Assembly: GCA_910587455.1 (NCBI GenBank)
Contig: CAJULK010000009.1
Location: forward strand, 43,058 to 107,057
DNA: 64,000 bases
Reading direction: 5' to 3'
DNA from: an uncultured Christensenellaceae bacterium
GTDB taxonomy: Bacteria > Bacillota > Clostridia > Christensenellales > Pumilibacteraceae
This document shows positions 31,301 through 38,365 of this stretch, one piece after another (the stretch's first letter is position 1; each line of letters starts with the position of its first letter). Position numbers and translations under genes: made by a program. The notes under the pieces were generated by a model. The model had not been told where the DNA came from and ran no database searches. It saw only the letters and a program-made list of their open reading frames with translations.

Positions 31301-31502
31301 ACGAGTGCTCTTCTTTTTCGGGCACGGGCAATTCTCCGTACGTCGCGCCGACGGTGCGCATGACGGCGGGGAAGGTTTCGTCGGTGCCCGTTTCGAATGT
31401 CACCGTCACGTACGGCTGCGCGTTTGCCGTGCCACAGGCTGCGGTAAACAGTAAAAGTGCGGATATGATCGCGGCTGCGATAGCCGTGAGCGGTTTTTTC
31501 AT
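28380..31502 (-). CDS. Lipoprotein with InlB-type repeats and RCC1 beta-propeller
   Basis: A 1,040-residue surface lipoprotein. The signal peptide ends in a lipobox (LLLFTAAC). Residues of about 30-215 hold three Listeria-Bacteroides (InlB B-type) repeats, each ending in TLYAKW, TLFALW or TLYARW and containing F.GW. From about residue 225, some twelve RCC1-like blades follow, marked by DGxLxxWGxNxxGQLG (for example LRTWGKDSYCQLG, LWTWGANRRGQCG, IAAWGGNAYGQLGDG, LYVWGNNSYGKLG). Such proteins are usually adhesion or binding scaffolds outside the cell; no catalytic motif is seen. GAGG precedes ATG 31502. Confidence 0.9.
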   Translation of the reverse strand: MKKPLTAIAAAIISALLLFTAACGTANAQPYVTVTFETGTDETFPAVMRTVGATYGELPVPEKEEHSFAGWFTSRDYTERIYEISKVKSEDHTLYAKWKYDGAIADVSFDAAGGVPVPSAQYKAGKPFGELPAPERDDYLFEGWRIGGADGEPVTKDTVVPDKKKITLFALWTYNGTVTVELSCDKQNVPSFTRSVGEPYGILPALETENMRFVGWFDEDGLYGNKVNSDDSVPAVERITLYARWESNGEVDTAPSLLASGSNHVAAVDGDGKLRTWGKDSYCQLGLGGEYSLIKDRPYYASPVSIMTDKKFKAVAADGSLTYAIDEHGALYLWGKHNFGAIGDEKFSVLSEPTHILQSVSFAAISCSYAKTVAIDKQGNLVELEKSTQFSSEGTLSSKRYDIGKKFAAAQAGSTFALAIDVDGYMWGLGRNSDNVFCDDNVKISAVPVPVMKDKRFSALSVGYSHVLAIDFDGRLWTWGANRRGQCGVGDFNNHDSAHCIMPEKTFTRVFAGNTASMATDSDGKTWIFGAAYSGDGKSRIDAASPVEAPAVANIVEAAMSVNFTVVRAADGQLKSFGQNTSGQLGIGVSPDVKEPTLSLSDKSFKLVRIFDKCTYAIDSDGGLYFWGRDGDGNNRLPTRIFDKLEVSDISFGKDHTLVLCTDGTIAAWGGNAYGQLGDGTAKDSDSPVTVKTDADVRFTRICAGGNRSYAIDSTGRLWGWGENSRKTYKMSFGITTKSQTVTCNGRLGDGGIYDRTSPVPIAHDTLFTDISSGWCDSYEDDDIYVQTFAIDDRGGIWAWGDVGGSFWTGISNTFNVNGNAFSVVGCHKRVYYVPTALDVKITDPNIALQSAGDVAPQNESVRFASVTVGDLSLNFGRSRLSHDYDSNNSFAENVFAISTDGVLYVLYGRENDNGTYSTAAKRLESNVSRIFATSGGTSPLRPDYASALYTVRSDGQLRKTTGNTDRPLGSSGKFPYDWTTSYTSETVDCPIAASYLTVTGDSFGILDGDGKLYVWGNNSYGKLGFSTTEFLSPMPITFG

Positions 31503-31582
31503 GTTTGATACCTCGCTGCCAAAATACAAAACGGCGCCGACAAAATAAGCCGACGCCGTTGTCAAAAATGTTATTGTGAAGT

Positions 31583-31611
31583 ATTATACATAGAAAACTG
31601 CCGCTTGTCAA
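31583..31611 (-). promoter_or_regulatory. Promoter of the RCC1 lipoprotein gene
   Basis: Minus strand: TTGACA (31611-31606), 17 bases, TATAAT (31588-31583): a perfect consensus. Confidence 0.78.
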
Positions 31612-31716
31612 GCATATTTCATAAAATGTCGGAATTTTTCATAATTTCGCAATCGGCGTAAGAGCGCGGCATGTCGGTTATATTGTTGATTTTTTGTCGC
31701 AAATCGGTCAAAACAG

Positions 31717-31745
31717 TTTACAAAAGCAAAAGAGTGTGTTATACT
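31717..31745 (+). promoter_or_regulatory. rpsO promoter
   Basis: TTTACA (31717-31722), 17 bases, TATACT (31740-31745). The leader of about 90 bases contains GACACTCTCCGGGTC and may carry the S15 autoregulatory fold, which I cannot confirm. Confidence 0.65.
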
Positions 31746-31843
31746 TACATTCGGATAAAAATCCACGTACCTTAATACCGAGTCCGACACTCTCCGGGTC
31801 GGTTCTCAGGTTTAAGGCGAATAATTTTGTCGGAGGTAAAAAA

Positions 31844-32107
31844 ATGGACAAAAAGATCAAGGCGGAAATCATTGCCAAGTACGCAACGCATGAGGGCGAT
31901 ACGGGAAGTCCCGAAGTTCAAATCGCGCTTTTGACGTGGCGTATCAACCACCTCACCGAGCACCTCAAGGCGCATGCCAAGGATCATCACTCGCGCAGAG
32001 GTCTTTTGCAAATGGTAGGTTCGCGCCGCAGTCAGCTCAACTATCTTAAAGATATAGATATCGAAAGATACAGAAGCCTTGTCGCAAGACTCGATTTGCG
32101 CAAGTAA
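31844..32107 (+). CDS. rpsO: 30S ribosomal protein S15
   Basis: An 87-residue S15, binding the central domain of 16S rRNA early in 30S assembly. Conserved stretches are [39 protein letters not shown] and [19 protein letters not shown] 31844 follows GGAGG (31832-31836); the longer open frame upstream is the leader. pnp follows after a hairpin, the universal rpsO-pnp arrangement. Confidence 0.98.
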   Translation: MDKKIKAEIIAKYATHEGDTGSPEVQIALLTWRINHLTEHLKAHAKDHHSRRGLLQMVGSRRSQLNYLKDIDIERYRSLVARLDLRK

Positions 32108-32122
32108 AAACGGGCACCGAAA

Positions 32123-32147
32123 GAGGGGGCGATTCTTTCGCCCCCTC
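32123..32147 (+). terminator. Hairpin between rpsO and pnp
   Basis: GAGGGGGCGA / TCGCCCCCTC, 10 bp, followed by GAATTTTG. It may attenuate read-through into pnp. A possible separate pnp -10 box (TATAAT, 32184-32189) follows. Confidence 0.65.
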
Positions 32148-32211
32148 GAATTTTGTTCGGGTTTTCACCCGATTCTAACAGGTTATAATCAATCAGGAGA
32201 TATAAAGAAAC

Positions 32212-34413
32212 ATGAAATGCAATGTTTTCGAAACCGAAATCGGCGGCAAAAAAGTGACCGTCGAAACCGGTAAGTACGCGGGACAAGCCAACGGCTCGTG
32301 TATAATCCGTTGCGGCGATACCGTCGTGATGACAAACGTTACCATGGCGGCGGCGCCTCGTCCCGGAATGGACTATTTCCCGCTCGGCGTGGACTTCGAA
32401 GAAAAGCTGTACGCCATCGGCAAGATCCCCGGCAGCTTCAAACGCCGCGAGGGCAGAGGCAGCGATAAGGCGATACTTACGTCCCGTCTTATAGACCGCC
32501 CCATTCGTCCGCTGTTCCCCAAGGGTCTGTTTAACGACGTGTCCGTAGTCGCGACGGCGCTTTCGGTGGATACCAATATCCCGCCCGAAGTGTTCGGTAT
32601 GCTCGGCTCGTCGATAGCTCTTTCCATTTCGGATATTCCGTTTATGGGACCTACGGGCTCCGTAGTCGTAGGCTGCGTAGACGGCAAGTACGTTATAAAC
32701 CCCGACAACGAGCAGCGCGCCAAGAGCACGATGCACGTTTACGTTTCGGGCACTGCCGACGCCATAATGATGGTAGAAGCGGGCGCGCAGGAAGTTTCCG
32801 AGGAAGAAATGCTCGGCGGCATACTGTTTGCGCACAAAGAGATCAAAAAGCAGGTCAAGTTCATAAACGACATCGTCAAAAAGGTGGGCAAGCCCAAGCT
32901 CGAGCCCGAACTTTACCATATCGGCGAGGATGTTGACAAAGCCGTACGCAAGTACGCCGACAAATTGCTCGACAAAGCGCTCGACGAGTTCGACCGCACC
33001 AAACGTCAGGAAAACCAAGACAAAGTGCAGGCGGACGTCATGGAGCATTTCGCGACCGAGTTCGAAGGCCGCGAGCGCGAAATAGGCGATACGCTCTACT
33101 ATATGACCAAAGAGAAAGTGCGCGACAAGATCCTTTCCAAGGGCGTGCGTCCCGACGGCAGAAAGACGACCGATATCCGCGATATTTGGTGCGAAGCGGG
33201 CGTGCTTCCGCGTACGCACGGATCGGCGGTGTTTACCCGCGGTCAGTCGCAGGCGCTTTCCATATGTACGCTCGGCACTGCGCGCGACGCGCAGAAGCTC
33301 GACAACCTCGACGACGAGGAAACCAAGCGCTACATGCATCAGTATAACATGCCGCCCTATTCGACGGGCGAAGCGAAGCCGCTCCGTGCGCCCGGCAGAC
33401 GCGAGATCGGTCACGGCGCGCTCGCAGAACGCGCGCTCGAACCGGTCATTCCGTCGGAGGACGAATTCCCGTACACGATTCGCGTAGTTTCGGAAATACT
33501 CTCGTCCAACGGTTCTACGTCGCAGGCGAGCGTTTGCGGTTCCACGCTGTCGCTTATGGATGCGGGCGTGCCTATCAAAGCGCCCGTAGCCGGTATAGCC
33601 ATGGGGCTTATAAAGGACGAAGCGAAAAACCGCCTCGCCATACTTTCGGATATTCAGGGGCTCGAAGACTTCCTCGGCGATATGGACTTTAAGGTCGCGG
33701 GAACGAGCAAGGGCATAACCGCCATTCAGATGGATATAAAAATAAAGGGTATTGACGAGAACATTCTCCGCACGGCGCTCGAACAGGCGCGCGTCGGCAG
33801 ACTGCACATTCTCGGCAAGATGCTCGAAGTGCTCGACAAGCCCCGTCCCGAGCTTTCCGAGTATGCGCCCAAGATCATTATGTTCAATATCGATCCCGAA
33901 AAGATCGGCGACGTTATCGGCAAGTCGGGCAAGACTATCAACAAGATCGTCGAGGACACGGGCGTCAAGATCGACATCGAGGACGACGGCAGAGTGTTCA
34001 TTGCGGGCGTAGACACGGCAATGACCGACAAAGCCAAAGAGATCATACTCAATATCGTCAAAGATCCAGAGATCGGCGACGTTTACACCGGACCCGTGGT
34101 AACCGTCCGCGACGAACTCGGCGCGTTCGTAGAACTTGCGCCCGGACGCGACGGAATGATACACATCGCCAAGCTCGGCAAGTTTGTGGGCAAGCGGCTC
34201 AACGCCGTATCCGAAGTGCTCAAAGAGGGCGATACGGTCGAGGTCGAAGTGGTGAGCTTTACGAAGCAGGGCAAGATAGATTTGAAACTGCTCAACAAGC
34301 TCACGGGCGATCCCATAGAAAAAGCGCCCGAGGGTGCGGAAGTCGAAGGCGACAGACCGCGCTCGCCGCGTCCGCAGCGCGGACCGCGCAAGCCTCGTAA
34401 CGATAAGCACTAA
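32212..34413 (+). CDS. pnp: Polyribonucleotide nucleotidyltransferase
   Basis: PNPase, the 3'-to-5' phosphorolytic exoribonuclease of RNA decay; it works as a trimer. The 733-residue protein has two RNase PH-like domains (first: PGMDYFPLGVDFEEKLYAIGKIPGSF split by no gap; second: RGQSQAL, with the catalytic region GIAMGLI..., DIQGLEDFLGDMDFKVAG), then a KH domain (DVIGKSGKTINKIVEDTGVKIDIEDDG) and an S1 domain (GDVYTGPVVTVRDELGAFVE to GKIDLKLL). The Arg/Pro-rich tail is typical. It is second in the rpsO-pnp-ylxY-mlpA series. Confidence 0.98.
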   Translation: MKCNVFETEIGGKKVTVETGKYAGQANGSCIIRCGDTVVMTNVTMAAAPRPGMDYFPLGVDFEEKLYAIGKIPGSFKRREGRGSDKAILTSRLIDRPIRPLFPKGLFNDVSVVATALSVDTNIPPEVFGMLGSSIALSISDIPFMGPTGSVVVGCVDGKYVINPDNEQRAKSTMHVYVSGTADAIMMVEAGAQEVSEEEMLGGILFAHKEIKKQVKFINDIVKKVGKPKLEPELYHIGEDVDKAVRKYADKLLDKALDEFDRTKRQENQDKVQADVMEHFATEFEGREREIGDTLYYMTKEKVRDKILSKGVRPDGRKTTDIRDIWCEAGVLPRTHGSAVFTRGQSQALSICTLGTARDAQKLDNLDDEETKRYMHQYNMPPYSTGEAKPLRAPGRREIGHGALAERALEPVIPSEDEFPYTIRVVSEILSSNGSTSQASVCGSTLSLMDAGVPIKAPVAGIAMGLIKDEAKNRLAILSDIQGLEDFLGDMDFKVAGTSKGITAIQMDIKIKGIDENILRTALEQARVGRLHILGKMLEVLDKPRPELSEYAPKIIMFNIDPEKIGDVIGKSGKTINKIVEDTGVKIDIEDDGRVFIAGVDTAMTDKAKEIILNIVKDPEIGDVYTGPVVTVRDELGAFVELAPGRDGMIHIAKLGKFVGKRLNAVSEVLKEGDTVEVEVVSFTKQGKIDLKLLNKLTGDPIEKAPEGAEVEGDRPRSPRPQRGPRKPRNDKH

Positions 34414-34427
34414 ACGATAATAAAAGT

Positions 34428-34467
34428 ACACCCCGACTACGTATATATATAGTCGGGGGTGTTTTTT
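34428..34467 (+). terminator. pnp terminator that overlaps the ylxY ribosome binding site
   Basis: ACACCCCGACT pairs with AGTCGGGGGTGT (one bulged G), followed by TTTTTT. The ATG of the next gene comes immediately after the T run, and the only candidate Shine-Dalgarno (GGGGGTG) is the 3' arm of this hairpin. Confidence 0.8.
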
Positions 34468-35205
34468 ATGTCCTTATCTATCAGCAAAGTAAAATTTTTT
34501 CGCATCGTTCTGGGTAACATAGTTATATGCGCCACGATCACGGCGTTGCTTTTCCTTACCGTTTCAACGAACGAAACGCCGCGGGGCGCAGACGCGCAAA
34601 AAAGTCCCAACCCGTACTATTCGGGAAGTTCGGACGTCAAAGTGTCTTTGATGGTCAACGTTTATTGGGGTACCGAATACATCGAGCCTATGCTCGAGAT
34701 TTTCGGTAAGTACAACGTGCGTACCACCTTTTTCGTAGGCGGGTCGTGGGTGGCGGGCAATGCCGAAACGCTCAAACGTATTTATTCCGCAGGGCATGAG
34801 ATAGGCAATCACGGCTATTACCATAAAGACCATTCCAAGCTGGACGCGGCGTACAACAGAAAAGAGATACGCAGCGCGCACGAAGCGGTAAAAGACGAGC
34901 TCGGCGTGGATATGAAACTTTTCGCTCCGCCGTCTGGCGCGTTCGGGAAAGCGACGCTCGCCGTCGCAAGCGAACTCGGTTACGACACTATCATGTGGAC
35001 GCGCGATACTATAGATTGGCGCGATCACGACTCGGAACTTATCTATAAGCGCGCGGTTAAGAATATCAAGGGCGGCGATCTGATCCTTATGCACCCGACC
35101 GAATGTACGGTCAAAGCGCTCGAACGTATCGTCGCCGAAGTGTTTGCGAAAAATCTGCGCATCGCGCCCGTGAGCGAAGTTATAAACGGCGGGACGCAAG
35201 TATAA
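34468..35205 (+). CDS. ylxY: YlxY-type polysaccharide deacetylase family protein
   Basis: A 245-residue protein with an N-terminal membrane anchor (about residues 8-30) and an extracytoplasmic NodB-fold domain. Motif 2 is intact (HEIGNHGYYHKDH), as are the later DTIDWRD and LILMHPT. Motif 1, normally TFDDG with the catalytic Asp pair, reads LMVNVYWG, so deacetylase activity is doubtful; related sporulation-linked YlxY/PdaB-like proteins show the same change. In Bacillus subtilis ylxY also sits between pnp and mlpA. The start overlaps the pnp terminator. Confidence 0.87.
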   Translation: MSLSISKVKFFRIVLGNIVICATITALLFLTVSTNETPRGADAQKSPNPYYSGSSDVKVSLMVNVYWGTEYIEPMLEIFGKYNVRTTFFVGGSWVAGNAETLKRIYSAGHEIGNHGYYHKDHSKLDAAYNRKEIRSAHEAVKDELGVDMKLFAPPSGAFGKATLAVASELGYDTIMWTRDTIDWRDHDSELIYKRAVKNIKGGDLILMHPTECTVKALERIVAEVFAKNLRIAPVSEVINGGTQV

Positions 35206-35241
35206 AATAACGGCACGCCGCGGCGCGGCGAAAGGATAAAT

Positions 35242-36492
35242 ATGACTGTAAAAAAATACGACAGCGGACTTACCGTGATAATAGAACGAAACGACGCGTT
35301 GCGTTCCGTCACCGCGGGAATAATGGTGGGCGCGGGCAGCGCTTACGAAACGCCCGACAACAACGGGATATCGCATTTTATCGAGCACATGCAGTTTAAG
35401 GGCACGGAAAAACGCAGCGCGCGCGAGATAGTCGGAACGTTCGATAAGGCCGGCGCGAGCTTCAATGCGTTTACCGGCAAGGAATACACGTGCTATTACT
35501 TTAAGTCCATAGACGAGAAAACAGAGGAATGTTTCGAAGTGCTCGCCGATCTTCACATGAACTCGACATACGAAAAAGAAGAACTCGACCGTGAGCGCAA
35601 GGTCATTCTCGAAGAGATAAACATGAGCAAGGACGAACCCGACGGCGTGTGTTACGACGTTTTGTACCGTACGGCGTTTTCGGGCGCGCTCGGCATGGAG
35701 ATACTCGGGACCAAAGCCAATGTGTCTAAGTTCGGCAAATCCGATATTACGGAATACAGGCGGATGCATTATCTTCCGTCCAATACCGTCGTCGCTTTTG
35801 TGGGCAACATTACGGAACGCGACGCGCTGGCGCTTGTGGAAAAATATCTCGGCGGACTTATCCGCGCCGAGTATTCGGAGCCGCCGACGCTCGAAAAGCA
35901 CGTTTTCAACGCGGGCTACGGCGAGTTCGTAAAGGACTACGAACAGTCGGAGATATCCGTGGCGTTCCCGTCGATCCCGTTCGGGTCGGAGCTTGCCGCA
36001 ACGCAGTCGGCGCTCGACTGTATACTCGGCAACGGCATGAGTTCGAGACTGTTTCAGCGTCTGCGCGAAAAAATGGGGGTTGTGTACAGCGTGTACACAT
36101 CGCCGTGGCTGGGTAAGCGCAACGGCGTGTTTTCGGTGTGCGCCAACGTCAACGTCACCAACGTCGAAATGTCGGTGGAGGCTATACGCGACGAGATAGA
36201 TACGCTCATAAGATCGGGCGTCACCGACGAAGAAACCGAAAAAGCCAAAACGCAGTTGAAAGTCAACGCGCTGTTCGGCAAGGAAAATCCGATGAACTAC
36301 ATGCTCGCGCTCATGCGCTGGCGTATTCAGCTCGGCAAGGCATACGATATAGACGCACTCATATCGAAAATCGAAAGAATAACGTCCGACGACATAGTAG
36401 GTCTTGCGCGCGAGATATTCGGCAACCGTGCCGCCATAGCGTATGCCGGCAAGAAGCCGCCCGAACAAATAGACAAAATTTATTACAGATAA
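35242..36492 (+). CDS. mlpA: M16-family zinc peptidase (MlpA/YmxG-like)
   Basis: A 416-residue processing-peptidase-like metalloprotease. The inverted zinc motif HxxEH is present (ISHFIEHMQFKGTEKRSA, H near residue 49), with the downstream Glu about 76 residues later (DRERKVILEEINMSKDEP). The C-terminal half carries the M16 substrate-binding region (GNGMSSRLFQRLREKMGVVYSV). It is probably cytoplasmic. It follows ylxY with AAAGGA before the ATG, as in Bacillus. Confidence 0.93.
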   Translation: MTVKKYDSGLTVIIERNDALRSVTAGIMVGAGSAYETPDNNGISHFIEHMQFKGTEKRSAREIVGTFDKAGASFNAFTGKEYTCYYFKSIDEKTEECFEVLADLHMNSTYEKEELDRERKVILEEINMSKDEPDGVCYDVLYRTAFSGALGMEILGTKANVSKFGKSDITEYRRMHYLPSNTVVAFVGNITERDALALVEKYLGGLIRAEYSEPPTLEKHVFNAGYGEFVKDYEQSEISVAFPSIPFGSELAATQSALDCILGNGMSSRLFQRLREKMGVVYSVYTSPWLGKRNGVFSVCANVNVTNVEMSVEAIRDEIDTLIRSGVTDEETEKAKTQLKVNALFGKENPMNYMLALMRWRIQLGKAYDIDALISKIERITSDDIVGLAREIFGNRAAIAYAGKKPPEQIDKIYYR

Positions 36493-36513
36493 TCGTTCGC
36501 AAAGGAGCAGCTC

Positions 36514-36903
36514 ATGAACGGTACAGAAGAAAACGGCAAGACGAAAGAGGACAAGCTCGACGTGCTTTTCCGTATGCAGAAAGGACTCGACGCTTACATA
36601 CGCGACAACCGCAAGCTCGACTTTACGCAGAGCGAATGGGTGTGTAAAAAGGCTATGGCGCTCATGGTCGAACTTGGTGAGGTGGTCGAAGAAGCCAAGT
36701 ATAAATGGTGGAAAAACGACAACACGATAGACTCCGACAAGCTCAAAGAAGAGCTTGTCGACGTGTTGCACTTCTTTTTGGGCATGTGTATCGACAGCGG
36801 CATGACCTCCGACGAGCTGTTCGATATTTATCTTAAAAAGAACAAAGAGAACTACGACCGTCAGAACGGTCTTTCGTCCAAGCACGGTTACGAGCTGAAA
36901 TAA
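36514..36903 (+). CDS. Dimeric dUTPase-like all-alpha NTP pyrophosphohydrolase
   Basis: A 129-residue all-helical protein with the two metal-binding helices of the MazG/dimeric dUTPase superfamily: ELGEVVEEAKYKWWK (about 59-73) and ELVDVLHFFLGMCIDSGM (about 85-102). It would hydrolyse dUTP to dUMP and keep uracil out of DNA, which fits the presence of ung nearby. AAGGAG precedes the ATG, and it closes the rpsO-pnp unit before a terminator. Confidence 0.87.
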   Translation: MNGTEENGKTKEDKLDVLFRMQKGLDAYIRDNRKLDFTQSEWVCKKAMALMVELGEVVEEAKYKWWKNDNTIDSDKLKEELVDVLHFFLGMCIDSGMTSDELFDIYLKKNKENYDRQNGLSSKHGYELK

Positions 36904-36969
36904 TTATAAAAGGCCGCGGGGCTTTACGTTTTTATGCATAGGCGGTCGAACCCGTGCGCGTCAAGAACG

Positions 36970-37006
36970 CTCCGCAGTCGCTTTCGCGTTTGCCTGCGGA
37001 GTTTTT
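36970..37006 (+). terminator. Terminator after the dUTPase gene
   Basis: CTCCGCAG / CTGCGGAG with TTTTT directly after. Confidence 0.8.
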
Positions 37007-37042
37007 CCGTATGTTTCGAGCTGCGCGCGACGACGAATAAAC

Positions 37043-37071
37043 TTGACAGCTTTGTTATTGTGTAGTAAAAT
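37043..37071 (+). promoter_or_regulatory. ychF promoter
   Basis: TTGACA (37043-37048), 17 bases, TAAAAT (37066-37071). Confidence 0.75.
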
Positions 37072-37097
37072 AATCGCATAAATATTTGGGAGACGAT

Positions 37098-38189
37098 ATG
37101 AAAATCGGAGTAGTAGGTCTGCCGAACGTCGGCAAGAGCACGCTGTTCAACGCCATTACCGAGGCGGGTGCGGAGTGCGCGAATTATCCGTTCTGCACGA
37201 TAGAGCCGAACGTCGGCGTAGTCGCCGTGCCCGATCCGCGGCTCGCGGTGCTCGAAAAAATGTATTCGAGCAAGCGCGTCGTGCCCGCCGTGATCGAGTT
37301 TGTCGATATTGCGGGGCTTGTAAAAGGCGCGTCGCACGGCGAGGGGCTGGGCAATAAATTTCTTTCGCATATACGCGAAGTGGACGCGATAATCGAGGTC
37401 GTGCGCTGTTTCGACGACGACAACATAATCAACGTTTCGGACACGGTAGACCCCGTGCGCGACGCGGACGTCATTAACACCGAGCTTATGCTCGCCGATC
37501 TCGAATCCATAGAAAAGCGCCGCGCAAGGTTCGAAAAAACGGTCAAGAGCGGCGATCCCAAGGCAGTCGAAGCGCTTGCCGTGCTCGATAAGATGACGGC
37601 GTGCATAAACGCGGGCAACAGTTTGAGAACGCTCGGGCTGGATTACGAAACGCTGGCGCTCGTAGACGGACAGTTCCTTTTGTCCGTAAAGCCAATAATC
37701 TATTGCGCCAATATTTCCGAAAACGATATCGGAGTTTCTGCCAATAAATACGTCGCGGCTATTTCTGAGTACGCAAAGCGCGACGGCGCTGCCGTGATAG
37801 ATATTTGCGCCAAAGTCGAACAGGAGATATCGTCGCTGCCCGTCGAGGAGCGCGCCGAATATACGGAAGCGCTCGGACTCGAAAAGTCGGGGCTCGAACG
37901 CATCATAACGTCGGGCTACGAGCTTTTGGGGCTGATGAGTTACCTTACGGCGGGCGAAAAGGAAGTGCGTGCGTGGACTATAGAGCGCGGCACCACCGCG
38001 CCCAAAGCCGCGGGCAAAATACATTCCGACTTCGAGCGCGGGTTCATTCGCGCCGAAATAGTTTCGTATGACGATCTTATCGCGTGCGGTTCGGTCGCGG
38101 CGGCAAAAGCCGCTGGACGGCTTCGCAGCGAGGGAAAGGAATATGTTATGCGCGACGGAGACGTAGTCGAATTCAAATTCAACGTTTGA
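37098..38189 (+). CDS. ychF: Redox-regulated ATPase YchF (OLA1 family)
   Basis: A 363-residue Obg-like P-loop protein that prefers ATP over GTP and binds ribosomes. G1 is GLPNVGKST at residues 8-16, with the conserved NYPFCTIEPNVGVVAVPD after it; G3 is DIAGLVKGASHGEGLGN, and the TGS domain is at the C-terminus (RAWTIERGTTAPKAAGKIHSDFERGFIRAEIV split over its strands, VEFKFNV). ATG 37098 follows GGGAG. The NKxD position reads CANISE, as in this family. Confidence 0.97.
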   Translation: MKIGVVGLPNVGKSTLFNAITEAGAECANYPFCTIEPNVGVVAVPDPRLAVLEKMYSSKRVVPAVIEFVDIAGLVKGASHGEGLGNKFLSHIREVDAIIEVVRCFDDDNIINVSDTVDPVRDADVINTELMLADLESIEKRRARFEKTVKSGDPKAVEALAVLDKMTACINAGNSLRTLGLDYETLALVDGQFLLSVKPIIYCANISENDIGVSANKYVAAISEYAKRDGAAVIDICAKVEQEISSLPVEERAEYTEALGLEKSGLERIITSGYELLGLMSYLTAGEKEVRAWTIERGTTAPKAAGKIHSDFERGFIRAEIVSYDDLIACGSVAAAKAAGRLRSEGKEYVMRDGDVVEFKFNV

Positions 38190-38312
38190 TCGTATGCGCT
38201 GCGCGATACGGGCGGCGGATCATTCGGATGGGATAAACTCCCGTCGCCGTCATGCGCATGTTTCTTGCGCTCGAAAATGCGTTTGCGTGGGGCAAACTCG
38301 CGCATAAGGCGT

Positions 38313-38351
38313 CGTAATACAGTAAATTCACATATGCGCAAATGCGCAAGT
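38313..38351. repeat. TGCGCA-rich element before argS (partner of 7850-7884)
   Basis: CGTAATACAGTA (38313-38324) is followed, after 4 bases, by the reverse complement of the 23-base TGCGCA block found before tsaD (38329-38351, one mismatch). It ends 15 bases before the argS ATG. Confidence 0.6.
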
Positions 38352-38365
38352 ATAGAAGGACGGTC

